A stretch of 64,000 bases of DNA from Botryococcus braunii (GCA_002005505.1 MVGU01001310.1:27501-91500), one strand, 5' to 3'; counted from the stretch's first letter, positions 1 through 11,862 are shown. The notes: generated from the letters alone by a model not told the origin. A program made the numbers and translations.

Positions 1-289
1 TTCACCCTTCTTCTGAAGTACATTGTGTACTTCCACTAGCTGTTGTGATGGGTCGCCTACTGTTGTGATTGGTCCGTCACGCAGACAAGTTGGGATACGG
101 TCGTACGGGAGTTCCACCTTCATTGCACCGTTGTCCACACAAAGATCTTGATTCCGTGAGAGTGAACCCGTATGAATGTTGGTTAGATAGGCTTCACTCT
201 TCCTTATAACATCGTTCCAGATCCCGTGAGCCTGAATGGGCATGCCCGCCCTGCTCCGCCATTTCGGTTGGCAGTCTTGATGCCGTCTA
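1..289. other. Non-coding stretch, nothing recognised
   Basis: No convincing open reading frame, splice-bordered exon or repeat array is visible before the telomere-like array. Confidence 0.4.
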
Positions 290-765
290 CCTCAATCTCT
301 AACTCCTGCTATAGTACACAATAGGGACTGCTGAGTCCCTAATCCCTGCGGTGTACTTTCTAGTCCCAATGCGTTATCCCTGCTGTGTAATCCCTAATCT
401 CTAATCCCGCATCCCTGTCGTGTAATCTCTAATCCCTAATCCCTGCCGTGTAATCTCTAATCCCTAATCCCTGCCGTGTTGTCCCTAATGCCTACTCTCT
501 AATCCCTGCCATGTAACCCCCAATCTCTAATCCCTAATCCTTGCTCTGTAATCCCTAGTCTCTAATTGCTAATCCCTGCGGTGTAAACCTCATCTCTATT
601 CCCTAATCCTTGCTGTATAATCTCAGATCTCCAATTCCTAATCCCTGCCGTCTAATTCCTAATCCCTAACCCCGAATTCCTGTTGTGCAATCCTTAATCT
701 GTAAAACCTTGTCCCTGCTGTGTAATCTTCAATCCTAATCCCTGCTGTGTAGTCCTGCTCCCATT
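290..765. repeat. Degenerate CCCTAAT-type tandem array
   Basis: The stretch is dominated by variants of CCCTAAT and TCTCTAAT, interrupted every 25 to 40 bases by CCTGCCGTGT or CCTGCTGTGT. It resembles a degenerate interstitial telomere-like satellite. The core differs from the plant CCCTAAA and the vertebrate CCCTAA repeats, and the array is imperfect, so a functional chromosome end is unlikely. Confidence 0.7.
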
Positions 766-1015
766 CATTTCCTGCGGCTTGTGACCTGGGCGGCTGTGTG
801 AGGCTTGTCATGTACCATGTACACGTGCTGGCAGGATGGGCCGTCTGTGGAGGAGTGCTGAGTGGGGAGATTGACATGGTGCAGGTACAGTGCCTACCAT
901 CCTGCTGCAGCCAAGAGCGGCCTGCACGCTACCCCGCAGTCCTCACGTCCGATTACCTGCGGGCCAAATATGAGCTGCATGGAAATTGAAGCCTCAGAAG
1001 CACTGTCCTTGAACC

Positions 1016-1335
1016 GTCTGGCCTTCTTCTGACTGTCTGGCTTATGATGAACCATCGCACCTCGTGCTGAACCGTCAGGGCCTTTTGCTGAACCGTCAGG
1101 CCTTCCTCAGACCGTCAGGCCTTCTGCTAAACCGTCAAGCCTTCCTCAGACCGTCAAGCCTTCTTCTGACCGTCAGGCCTCCTGCTGAACCGTCAGGCCT
1201 CCTGCTGAACCGTCAGGCCTCCTGCTGAACCGTCAGGCCTCCTGCTGAACCGTCAGGCCTTCCTCTCACCGTCAGATCTTCTCTGCTGCACCGTCAGGCC
1301 TTTTGCTGAACCGTCAGTCGCCTGCTAAACTGTCA
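1016..1335. repeat. 20-bp minisatellite (CTGAACCGTCAGGCCTCCTG)
   Basis: About fifteen head-to-tail copies of a 20-bp unit. Four consecutive copies near 1171-1260 are nearly identical and the flanking copies are degenerate (GGCCTTC, CAGACCGTCA). The array runs straight into the alternating GC/GT tract at 1337. Confidence 0.9.
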
Positions 1336-1336
1336 G

Positions 1337-1463
<127 letters not shown>

Positions 1464-1825
1464 TTCCGTAGAGCTTCTGCACAACTGTCGAGCCCCTGCT
1501 ATATGAGCTGTCAGGCAGGCTGATGAACCTAGCTCGGCCTTGGTTAAATGGTTTTCAGGATCTGAAGTGTTGGACATAGAATGTTGCCGGTGTCAGCTCC
1601 CTTTCGGGATGTTCGTTGGCTTTGAGAAGATGTTTCAGGCCAATACTGCTCGAATGTACACAAGAAGGTAAACAGGTATTGGTTTTCAGGATCTGTTTGT
1701 CCATTTTAACATTGCGGCAAATCATTATACCTATGTGCACGAGGTCAATCCCAATTGGTTGCAACGAAACACTTGAGAACCCTTTACCCCACGTCCCTTC
1801 ATGCGGTGCCATCATGAAGGCTCTT

Positions 1826-1976
1826 CCATTGATCAATGAAGAGTCGGTTCCATTCTCCAAACAGGTTGATCAACAAGGAAATTCCATCTTGCACACTGGC
1901 CCATGGGTCATAGGAAGGCACTTCCTTGTTAATCAACCTGTTGGAGAATGGCACCGACTCTTCCATTCATCAATGG
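1826..1976. repeat. Foldback inverted repeat, about 60-bp arms
   Basis: The left arm 1826-1885 and right arm 1917-1976 are near-perfect reverse complements with a loop of about 31 bases. Each end carries a CCATTGAT-type terminus. No clear target-site duplication was found and no coding sequence lies inside. It could be a small non-autonomous foldback element or a hairpin left by a palindromic duplication. Confidence 0.8.
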
Positions 1977-2634
1977 AATCTGGGGATAGTTGGTAAGAAG
2001 TGCTTCTCCTGAGCTCCAATATTGGCATTAATGGCTAGCCTACGGGAGCGCTCTTGCCTCAGATTGGTAGCGGCAACTTGTTCCCGACAAGGTTATGTTT
2101 GAATTTGGCCCCAAGATCTAAAGCTTCCGATCGGATGTGAACGTGAGATCCACGTGGTGCACCAAGTCCAGCTTGTTCTGAAGACCGTTATTCTCTCGTG
2201 GTACATCTCAGGCAAAAGCTTCATTTCTGTACTGTCCAGTGTTGAGGTGTTAGGTTCTGCACTGTCCAATTTTGGGGTTTCTATCGGCCTTTTTGGCATC
2301 GGCCAACCCTCCAAGCCCTCATCCCCTACAGCAGTGCGGTGATAACAACTGAACGGTATCACGTAGTGTCAATGGATTGAGGTGCCGTTCAGTAACTGCA
2401 GTTGCCGCTCAATATTTATAGTTAATTAGCGAAGTAGACCAGGCCCGGGTGCTAGCAGAGCCCAGCGTTAGGCTCTTTTGGGCTTCGTGTTAGTAACACT
2501 GTTACTTCAGCCTTAAGCTTTCTGGCTTGGCTCTCAAGACTTCACTTCAAGCTGTCTATGCGTGACGTGACGGGTCGACGTGGTTCTTGCAATTGCTTAA
2601 GCAGGAGCGGGCTTAACAGACACCTTTGTTGAAC

Positions 2635-2762
2635 GGTAGATGCATCTAGATGCATCGATGCACCTGTATGAGCAGGTCGAACAGGTTCTGTGCATATAGA
2701 TGCATCTGAATATGGTCAAGAGCATGCACATGCATATGCATGTGCATGTGCATGTTCAGGCT
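2635..2762. repeat. Cluster of ATGCAT/TGCATG palindromes
   Basis: Repeated self-complementary 6- to 8-mers (GATGCATC, TGCATATGCA, CATGCACATG) are packed into about 125 bases. No gene is visible around it, and it may be simple-sequence drift. Confidence 0.5.
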
Positions 2763-3413
2763 GTGGGGATTCTCTGAATTCAGTGCACTTCGAAGTGAAC
2801 TGGTATGGTTGGTCGATGCGGACCCATTGACAGCATGTTCTCATTGTCGTACATGTGGGCAGCCAGACATGCTCTGGACCCTCCGGAGGTCTAGACGGAG
2901 ATCTCCAAACTCTCTGTAGCGGATCTTCAAGAGGCCTGTATACTATTCTGGCATATTACGTAAATTTCTGGCATATGCGCATGCGCATGCGTGATTCTGA
3001 AGCTACAGCTGTATAGCGCGACACAGATAGCTACACGGTATTATGTGGCGCCACACCGCCAGCTTCTGACCAGTCTGAAGTGTTTGTATTCTGAGAATTT
3101 GATGTGCTTGCGGTAGCAGAGCATATGCATAAGCTCAGCAACTCGCAGCTGTCCCTCGCAATTTCTTCTTGCGCCGTGCAGGTGGTGCTGGGAGCGACTC
3201 ATCATTTACGTTAATTCTGAGTGTGTCCATGGTAATTCTTCAACTGAGTGCATGCATGCATACGTATGCACACATGTATTGTATATAGTATATGTATGTA
3301 TGTACAATACACATATATGTATGGAACATGTATAGGCGCCCGCACGCGTGTATGTGTATGTATATACATATGTGAGTGTGTGGGTTGGGGGGGGGGTACC
3401 CGGGTGTGCACGT

Positions 3414-3416
3414 GTA

Positions 3417-3500
<84 letters not shown>

Positions 3501-3515
3501 TGTCTGTCTGTCTCC
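3414..3515. repeat. (GT)n microsatellite with (CTGT) tail
   Basis: About 40 GT units then several CTGT units, flanked by further TATG- and GTAC-rich alternating DNA from 3245. Frames reading Cys-Val on + and Thr-His on - are translation of the repeat. Confidence 0.97.
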
Positions 3516-4460
3516 GTGCATGCGTGCGTGCATGGGTTGTATGGGACGGCACTTGGTGCTTCACGATGTAAGCAGCCCTCCGAACCCAGCCCGCATTCAG
3601 AATTTAGACGGCAAAGTTGACGGATGGCTCTCAATTGAGAGCCTCCCACAGATCTGTGCACATGTGTCTAGACCTTATGTCTGCGACCATGAGCAGCAAA
3701 GCCAATTGCTTGCATTGGGCAATATTGATACAGGGGTGTACACACTTCTGTTTTAATGTAAAGAGTGAAGCCTATTCTAACCGCGTACCAGAAATCCGTC
3801 ATGCAGGGTCGCGGAATCTGTTAGATATGAAGAGAACCGCTTCCCCTGTCGTAAAAAGAGGCCACATATATGGCCTTAATTAAGCTATTGCGAGTACACA
3901 TGTGACCGTAATCGTCTATGTACACATCGATGTAACTACTATATATAGTGTGTAGGCGTCATGAGGTGGTTACAGTGTCAATTCAGCTGAATTCAGCTGA
4001 TCAGGGAGCAAGGCGTGGGGTAGTGCTAGGTTAAGAGAAGAGAGAAAAACGAGACCCCATCGCTACGTTTTAGGGAAAAAAGTTGGACATCGACATTTTG
4101 TTACGTTTTTGAATGCCCGCTTCCCTCCTAGCACCGATCTTGGCTTCGTCCACAGAGGCCCGAAACAAGAAGTACCTTCCAAAAAGTCAAGCTACGAAAA
4201 GTCCCGCCCAACACGTGGCGGGCCGTAAAAGATGAGTAAATTCAAACGCTGGCGTAGATGTCTGAGAGCAGATCTGATAAGACGACACATGGGAACACGT
4301 TCGGTTTTTTGCAGAGATTATTCATAATTCTTGCAGAGAAATAATACAGCTACAAAGGTCATTTAGAGCTCTAGATCTTGGATGAGGGTCTCGAGAGGGC
4401 ATTGCCAATTCGGAGAGCAATATATGAGTACAATCCTGTCTTGCACAACGACATATATAT

Positions 4461-4531
4461 GATTTTTACACAAAATACCACTAAATGTGTGTTATATGGT
4501 TTTTACAGAAATACCACTAAATGTGTGTTAT
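4461..4531. repeat. Tandem duplication of a ~35-bp unit
   Basis: Two adjacent copies (4461-4498 and 4499-4531) share TTTTTACA, AAATACCACT and AAATGTGTGTTAT. No coding role is visible. Confidence 0.75.
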
Positions 4532-4570
4532 CAAGAAAGGCCATACAGCCAATTGGCTAGTTGCAACGTA

Positions 4571-4735
4571 TATGTGGAGCATATATGGAGCAACATTGCT
4601 CGCACACGTGCACATGTATGGAGCAACGTTGCTCCCACACGTGCACATATATGGAGCAACGTTGCTCCCACACGTGCACATATATGGAGCAACGTTGCTC
4701 CCACACGTGCACATATATGGAGCAACGTTCTCCAC
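4571..4735. repeat. 33-bp minisatellite with internal AACGTT palindrome
   Basis: About five copies of a 33-bp unit containing CACGTGCACATATATGGAG followed by the palindrome GGAGCAACGTTGCTCC. The central copies are nearly identical. Each unit can fold as a 16-bp hairpin and carries a CACGTG E/G-box hexamer. Confidence 0.9.
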
Positions 4736-4938
4736 GTTAACGCATGGGTAAACACTGCTTCTACGAATGTTAATTCACGTGCTATCAATTGATTTGCAAA
4801 AGGAGCCGTAGCCAATATTGATTAATCAAACACATCCATAGATTCATGGAGCACCACATGCGCACACTTTTGTTAAGCCTCTCAGAAAGAAAGACAGTCG
4901 CTTCACGTGTCCTTGAGAGAGGCCATTAAGTTGGTACG

Positions 4939-5190
4939 TTCGTATGCGCTTTTCCAGATCCCTGCAGTGTGACAGATAGCATTGGGAGGTACGGGATATT
5001 GAGATCTGATACGATTCTTCTGGCGAATTATATGACAAGACCACCAAAACTTCACACATTTCATTTTCGTATGCGCTTTTCCAGATCCCTGCAGTGTGAC
5101 AGAGAGCATTGGGAGGTACGGGATATTGAGATCTGATACGATTCTTCTGGCGAATTATATGGCAAGACCACCAAAACTTCACACATTTCA
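4939..5190. repeat. 127-bp tandem duplication
   Basis: Two adjacent copies (4939-5065 and 5066-5190) differ at only a few bases, for example GATAGCATT versus GAGAGCATT and GACAAG versus GGCAAG. This indicates a recent duplication. No gene is recognised in the unit. Confidence 0.9.
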
Positions 5191-6132
5191 TAAGACGCGT
5201 CTCACTTTGCCCAACATGCGAAATGCTGCAACACTCAATTGACAAGCACCACGTGGTGCTTGCACTTGGTGCACCATAAGGTGCGCGCCACACGTATGCA
5301 CCACCAAACATGCGAAGTCGTATGAAACCCCCTAGACCACAGTACTTTGTTTTCAAGGCGTTATTTATACGATGGTGCTCATGCTCATCACCAACTGCCC
5401 CTAGGCGGCATATATCACGGCAGGTCCTGGTGCCACTTCCCCCTGTCTGTAAAATTATCTTCTCTTCATACGCTTTGTTAACAGAAGGTAGCTGGGACTT
5501 GCGCTTTCGTTCAGTGTTTATTAGATATAAATTATGTAGTGTACCTCATTAGATGCTTAAAAACGGTACAGTATCCACTGGTACTCCTTCTGCCCCACAC
5601 TTTCCAGAAGATCTTCTAGAACCTCCGCAAGTAGGCCGCTGAGACTCCCAGCATAACATGTTACATTCCAGCAGAACGTGTACCAGGCCTGCCGCAAGCT
5701 TGCAAGTCTTAAGACTGCAGCAGGAGCAGGGGCAACGAAACCAACAATGGTTGCGCAACTGTAACACAGCTGCGCACATTCAGAGGGCCAAAGATGAGGT
5801 CTAATAGTAAGATCATGCCATGGGCGTAATCACCATGCGCGTGATCATGATGCCCATAAATGGAGCAACTCATTAATGGCATAAGTTGGTACCTCAAAAT
5901 ATCAATATGATAGGGACTGCGCACCAGTAGTGAAGGATGGCCAAACGTCTCAGCCTTCCTTCATGAACGAGGCAGCCCAATGCTTTTAAAGGGAAACGTG
6001 AAATATACCATTCTCAGGCGACTTCAGGAGGGCATGTAGAGGTCGTGGCTCGACAGCGGATGCTGTTCGGGCGCATGCCGTTGCGAGTGTCGGCTGGCCT
6101 TCAGCCGCGCTTAAAGAGGCTCCCTGCGCTCC

Positions 6133-6180
6133 CTTTCAGGAGGGCGTCCAGGCTGGAGACTGCGGCAGCCCTCCTGAAAG
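6133..6180. repeat. Short inverted repeat CTTTCAGGAGGGC
   Basis: A perfect 13-bp inverted repeat (6133-6145 and 6168-6180) with a 22-base loop, about 350 bases upstream of the SAP30-like start codon. No known regulatory role. Confidence 0.6.
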
Positions 6181-6523
6181 AAGAATCCCTAGGGATTTCG
6201 GGGGCGAAACCTATCCAAGAAGGCCCTATGGATTCCCAGATTAGATGCAGAATTGCGCAGTGATTCCCGTTCGTGGCTGTTGCCTGCCGTATCCCAGGTG
6301 CCGGGGACTGCCGGCCGGGCAGAGAGATTGTTTAAACTACACGAACCTGTGGCAAGCTTCTTGGCTGGGTGGTACACCACACTGTTGTAAAGTTGTGAAA
6401 GGTGCCCTCTTATGACCTTATCTTTCTGCGGCTTTACAAACAGGCGGTCAGTCGACCGGGGCTCGAGCTTGTAGTTCAGTGTTCGTGCGTTTTACGTCGT
6501 AACAAGTGCAGTAAGTGACAGAC

Positions 6524-7749
6524 ATGGGTCCTGGTCTTAAAGAAAGACGGAATAGCCTGGACGAACCTTATGTGGGGCCACAAAAACGTGCTCGTCAAGC
6601 CAGACCGTCTCGGTTTTCGAGGTTTCCTGCAGAGGAGGATGACATGAATGTGAGTTCCTGAAATGTGCTTGTGAGTTAGATCTGCACACCTGGTTCTACG
6701 CATGATCACAGTTCTTAGATGCCCAGGACTGGGGAAAGACTATGAGTACGTTTCTTTTCGTCCACGGGGTTAAACTGACGCTTGTTCCGTATCGTCGCGC
6801 TGGTGCTTCAAAGTCTGTATCCAAGTGTCAAAGCTCTATAGGTCCACAGAAGGTTGGTATACGTGCATGACCTCTGTTTGGTGGGTGGCAGCGGGGAGTA
6901 GAGGCACCGCGGGTAGATCTTTCCAAACTGAAGGTACGTGACAGGGGTCGGGGCCCCTTGGATTTCAACCATGCTATTTGCATGCATTCAAACAGGAAGA
7001 CAGAGTGCGTCAAGTTTGCCGACATTTGTTTTCTTCCGGACGGGTTTCGTCGGGATGACGATCCCGCTCCACCCCTACATGCTGATCGCGGGGCGCTGGT
7101 CCTCTTGGAGAGTTATGTAGACTGATGTACTTTGTGATAAAGTTTTCACTGCATCACCAAGCGCTGCCCTCTTCGTTTTGTGCTTTCTATACGGGCGGCT
7201 GAGGAGGTTGGGCTGCCTCTTGAGGCTGTGGAGGCTAATTGCCTTTGCTGATTCTAAGTTAGTGAGCAGTAAACTTTGGCATTCAAGAGGCTTGACAATC
7301 GGGTCTGTCTTTGGTAACCAGGTGGTGTCCTTGCGTAAGTACGCCAAGACTTTTGACCTTGACATATCTCCTACAGCTCCAAAGGACGAGCTTACTTCTG
7401 CAGTAATCAAGCATTGGAACTCCCAGGTGTGTAACCCAGCAGTGCAAGAATCCAAGATGGATGGGATGGTATCCAAGCAGAAGATGAGTCAGCTGTTCCA
7501 GTGGGGTGGACAGTACTCAACCCCGTTCCTTTTATGGACTGTCGATGTTTCTTTCAACCGCCGGTGTTTCCTCTCTCTCTCCGATTGAAAAACTCTATGC
7601 CTGTTGTTGTTGGAGACTCTTCTACTATGGGGTGATCGAATTGTCTGGCTCTTTTGCAGCCACCGCTAGGAGAAGCAGAAGTGCTGGTACGCTTTGCCTT
7701 AGCAGCTAGACGGCAAAACGGAAATGGACAAACTCCGAACATCAGATGA
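6524..7749 (+). CDS. SAP30: SAP30-like subunit of the Sin3 histone deacetylase complex (4 exons)
   Basis: Exons 6524-6649, 6892-6933, 7322-7426 and 7660-7749 join in phase 0 throughout to give 120 residues and a TGA stop. All introns have GT-AG ends (donors GTGAGT, GTACGT, GTGTGT; last acceptor after CTTTTGCAG). Residues 1-42 are basic, with a KRAR cluster that may be a nuclear signal. Exon 2 ends in VDLSKLK, the lead-in seen in plant SAP30-like proteins. Exon 3 carries LRKYAKTFDL and then ELTSAVIKHWNSQ, matching the Sin3-binding helices. Exon 4 supplies the final helix, EVLVRFALAARRQ. In known complexes SAP30 bridges Sin3 and the deacetylase on chromatin. The length is short but normal for minimal plant and algal forms. 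Family assignment is from motif recognition. Reading through the third donor would give an alternative tail ending at 7588, which lacks the last helix. Confidence 0.78.
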
Positions 7750-8271
7750 AGGCGGTCAGCCCACCTTGCCCTATGATGCATGGCGAAGCCAGGTCGACTG
7801 GCACTGGCAGTGGGCAGCCCAAATGTGACGAGCACACAAAGGAATCGTTGCCTTGCTTGTAGAATGGCCTTCTTTGGTTCGTTCTTACTATGACTGTGCC
7901 AAGGTGTATTATTATTTATGAAATGATCTCACGGATCTGCAGGGAGCAAAATAATCTTTCCCTGCCACCGAGAAGACTTAGCAAGAAGTTAAGACCACTC
8001 ATGTGTGGATTGAAGATTGCTTATCATAACATCTTCAATCTTTGGACCGAGGGTGATTTTTGAGGCCATGCAAAAAAGGCATTGTCTCTAGTGATGATCT
8101 GCTTGCACTTCCGCAGTGTCTGCACGAATGTGTCTCGACGTTTCAGTGGTAGAATGGGCGATGTGTGAGCCTGATTCTGTTTCTTTAGAGTTGCCCCAGA
8201 GCGACGAGCTGTGGAGACACATTTTGGGGAGGGGGGCCAGAGAGGGGGGTGAAGGGAGGGGTGAGAGGGGT

Positions 8272-8272
<1 letters not shown>

Positions 8273-8323
<51 letters not shown>

Positions 8324-8362
8324 CACCCACACCCACACACACCCACACCCACACACAGACAC
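8273..8362. repeat. (CA)n microsatellite
   Basis: A CA run followed by CACCCACAC variants, then purine-rich GA/GGGA sequence to about 8470. Lies downstream of the SAP30-like gene. Confidence 0.95.
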
Positions 8363-8569
8363 CTCACTTCCCCCACTCACAGTCAGCAAGGGAGAGGGAT
8401 CGAAACAGAGAGGGAGTCTTGTGTGTTTGTGTGTGAGAGAGAGAGGGCGAGGGGGGGAAGAGAGAGGGGGGGTGGGAGGCTGTGTGCTTTGCAATGCGGG
8501 GACTACAAAACTCTGGCGCAAACCTCAAAGTGAGAAGATTAAAGTACTTGCGGTAGTAGAATCTTGCAG

Positions 8570-8827
8570 TTTCTCAAGTCACTTCTTCTTTCCTGGAGGT
8601 GCTCCTCATGTTCACCACGGTCCCAATGAAAGTCGCAAGTTGATTAAACAAATACTATGGAAAAGGGTGAGAAAGGGGGAGGTTGGAGGCTATGTGGGGA
8701 AGGCCAAGGCTGTTGTGACCTGCTGTACTCTGACCTCCAACAGAAGACTAGTTCAGGGCTGTGCGTCACTTCCCCAGGGGGTTCCCCAACCCTGATTGAT
8801 GTCAGAGTCCTCGGAACCCAGAGATGA
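8570..8827 (+). CDS. Possible 3' exon pair of an unidentified + strand gene
   Basis: Two exon-like segments, 8570-8666 and 8744-8827, are joined by a 77-base GT-AG intron (donor GTGAGA, acceptor after ACCTCCAACAG) with matching phase. They would encode about 59 residues ending in TGA, including FFPGGAPHVHHGPNESRK and a Ser/Gly/Pro stretch. No family is recognised and no upstream exon was found. Such short chains can arise by chance. Confidence 0.22.
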
Positions 8828-9275
8828 TATAAGTAAAGATAGCCAGGCGCTAGCAAATGTGGCATTCTATGAAGGTGATGTCAGATACTCGTTTAAATGC
8901 CATGTGCTTTTTGACAACCAGCCATATTCATTTGACAATCAGCCATGTGATTGCTTGATATGTCAAGGGTTATCTGCAAAAGGCTGTTCTGCTCTTGAAC
9001 AAACTGAGGATCAGAGATTTATGCGGGGAGGTAGACGGCTGGTTGTGGTAATTTTTCCCTTAATGAAGCGCGTGCACTAAATAGCTGTGCAGAAGAGGTG
9101 GAGGAGGCTAATGCCATGTGTGAAGCCGTGGATATTGCTCCATATTCCAGAAATCCACCTTTCCCTCCCTCTTTTCCTTTCAGTTTCCTCCCCCCCGCCC
9201 CCCCTGTTGCCTATGTGTAAACCCTGATTCATCAAGGCAGCCCCAAAAGTGTGTGCTTAGCACGATAAAGGTGCC

Positions 9276-10648
9276 ATGGAAGATCAGGCTCAAGTCCTCC
9301 GCAACCTGGCGCACGCCCTTCCAGTCAGTTGGGAAAGTCCTGGAACGAGGGCAGCAGAGGTAATCAGGTGCCTCCGCTCCAGCAATTGCCGGTGTGCGCT
9401 TTGCAGGCGGTCCTCCCTTTGGGATGCTGCTTGGCACGTGAGACACAAGCAGAAATCGCTATTTCTGCTTGCAGGACAGGTTACAGGAGGTGACTGCAGG
9501 TAATGGGCATTTGAGCGATCACCTATGTATGCTTGTCTGTGCTATCTGGCATGTACAACATCCAAACCTTAGCTGTTGGCTTGGCCCCACTTAGGCGCCA
9601 TTTGGATGTGCTCGAGTGTTGTGTGGGGGGCGGAATGGGGAGGGTGGGAGACGGGGTCCTGTGTCAGAGGTGGTGGCTGCTGACGCTGTTCGTGATTTAC
9701 CTGTGAAGTGATAATACAAGGCCGGAGATTCTTTCTGACAGGCTGAGAGAGGCTGCAGAGCCACTGCAAAGCCAGCATATTCATATCCTCCTGTGAAAGG
9801 AGGATATGCGTATCCTCCTGTGAAAGGATTACTACTCCATTTGAACAGGTTGGGTTCTTTCTGCGCCTGAGTGAGTTTACTCTTGCCTTTGCTATGTTTG
9901 GGTCGAGCGGCGTGCCTCAGTGCTTGGATGCTGGCAATGTTCTTGCCGGCCTGCTTGTTTGGGACAAGATTTTACGGGTCCATTGTCAAGCACGCAATGG
10001 TGAAGGAGTTGAGGAGCAAAACGTAGCGAACTCCAGTTCTGTCTTGGGCGTTGGCCATCACACGGTAGAATGGCATCCTGTAATATGGGATGACCGTTGT
10101 GAAAGATGGGGCCGCAACCACAACTAACTTTTTCTTGGTACTTTTAAAGAAGTGTGGAGCCTTATTGCACAGTGTTGCCGATAGGATAGTGCTTGATGTG
10201 CTCGACAAGGCTTCAGTTACTGGTAATCCAGTGAGTAGACGCAGCTGATCCAGCTGCTGGGAAACTACTATTAAAGTCAGTGGTGTCGTGGACTCTTTTA
10301 AGCTTGAACTGCTGTGTGGAAAGCTCTGGGCGGAATTTGGTTAGACTTACTTAAGCGCCGAGATTCCTATTACATATCGTTGAGGAATCTGAACATTGTG
10401 TTACTGGCAGCGGATGATGTTACCTGTCGACTTTGCTCACTTTTGACCATAATTCGTTTTTAGTATGGGATTCAGCATACAAGCGTCCAGTCTGTTATCG
10501 TTAGTACGTTTAATAACCTTCCAATCGAGTTGTAGGAGGAATGGTTTAAAACAGATAAGAATTTTTTTACGGGTGGCAGATATCCATATAGGGTTCCAAA
10601 AGGTGCGTAATGCATTTACTATAGCAGCTACAGATTTTCACCATTTAA
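9276..10648 (+). CDS. Candidate multi-exon gene of unknown function
   Basis: Segments 9921-10022, 10150-10222, 10277-10339, 10464-10499 and 10580-10602 are all open, are bordered by AG/GT, and join in consistent phases (0,1,1,1,0). They read about 99 residues, including NVLAGLLVWDKILRVHCQAR, ALLHSVADRIVLDVLDK and DSFKLELLCGKLWAEF, which look like amphipathic helices. A plausible start exon with ATG is 9276-9359 (28 codons, donor GTAATC), and a last exon may be 10628-10648 ending in TAA. The links between 9359 and 9921 could not be made in phase, so an exon there is missing or misread. The family is not recognised. Introns of 54-127 bases match the small size of one SAP30-like intron nearby. 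Confidence 0.4.
9780..9828. repeat. Hairpin/duplication of ATCCTCCTGTGAAAGGA
   Basis: The 17-mer occurs twice in direct orientation, and each copy can pair with the intervening GGAGGATATG to form a short hairpin. Confidence 0.55.
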
Positions 10649-10814
10649 AAGGTTGTCTGCGTGCATGTAGAGGTAAGGGGTGATGTTTTCGGAATTTTGA
10701 AAGGCTGAGGGTTTTGTGTTGAGAATTACGCGTAAGAGGGTTTGCGTGGCTGGGGTGTGAAGCCATATGGGCTTGTGGGGACTCTGTAACAGCTGTCGAG
10801 CAGCAGGTGCAGCA

Positions 10815-11006
10815 ATTAAAACATAAAGTCCACCCAAATCTTGTATTGCAATTTGGGCCTGATATAAGGGGATGGTTGTAGCCGCTACAAACTGGCCAGG
10901 GCCTGCAAATATTAAAACAAAAAGTCTACCCAAATCTTGTATTGCAACTTGGGCCCAATATAAGGCGACAGTTGTAGCCGCTACAAACCGGCCAGGGCAT
11001 GCAAAC
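10815..11006. repeat. 96-bp tandem duplication
   Basis: Two copies (10815-10910 and 10911-11006) share ATTAAAACA, AAATCTTGTATTGCAA, GTTGTAGCCGCTACAAAC and GGCCAGGGC with a few substitutions. GTAGCCGCTAC is palindromic. Lies just 3' of the candidate gene ending near 10650. Confidence 0.9.
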
Positions 11007-11114
11007 GCATTCCTTTAAAGGTTTCAATCGGATGAGAACTGGAGGGCCACTGGCTGGCTTTGACCCCCGCCAGTAAGACTGGCAACTCAACCGAGGCCAC
11101 AATTCAGTCTAAAA

Positions 11115-11333
11115 TTGGCTTCGACCAGGATTGTCCCGCCGCTACAGGAGGGAATTTGTGCCGAATATTCACACACATTCGACTTCGTTGGAGTTCCCAG
11201 TAAGATACTTTACGTGTCTTTGTTGCAGCCCGAGCAGACACATGACGCAGGACCTCAGGAGTGTTGTTGGATACGAGCTGAGAGTGTCAATGCAGATTAC
11301 AAGCAGCGAAGGCTGTCGTCCCACCCATAAATA
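11115..11333 (+). other. Open segment, coding status unclear
   Basis: An open frame read from 11131 ends with a TAA stop near 11333 and includes MTQDLRSVVGYELRVSM. It contains an internal GTAAGA...TTGTTGCAG pair only about 29 bases apart, too short for a typical intron. It could be the last exon of a + strand gene or a chance frame. No family is recognised. Confidence 0.2.
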
Positions 11334-11794
11334 ACGGTCTGCTTGGCTTCCAGACACTCTGGCCATGGCCTGCCCTGCGTGGCCTCAGCTAGGTGCCGTG
11401 GATGGCAATGTCATCCTACGCACCCATATCACTGGGACATAAGGAGCAATGTGGTCTTTGAGGGAAGATAGATCTGCCACGGATGAGGAGCTGGTTCTGA
11501 CGTAGAATGGGTGAAGTTTTCAAATTCGGCAGCCATACTTTTGCTGGGAATAGCAAGGGAGGAAGAGGAAGAAATCCACATTAACGGCCCCAAGACATTA
11601 CAACTTCCCGGCAAGGTGTGGCATAGCATTGCATGGTCATGATCCGAACCAGCCGGGTTGTTAGGCCTCCTAACTGATACATGCACCGGCACTGCGGTCG
11701 AGTAAGGTCTGCCCTAGTTTTTCTTTGATGGAATCTAGGATCCTCTCGGGCGCGCACTTGCTCTCACTCCCACCCCCCCCCCCCCGGGTGGCTT

Positions 11795-11796
<2 letters not shown>

Positions 11797-11862
<66 letters not shown>

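Noticed and set aside
1016..1335. CRISPR-like regular repeat array
   Set aside because: Units are head-to-tail without unique spacers, and the genome is eukaryotic.
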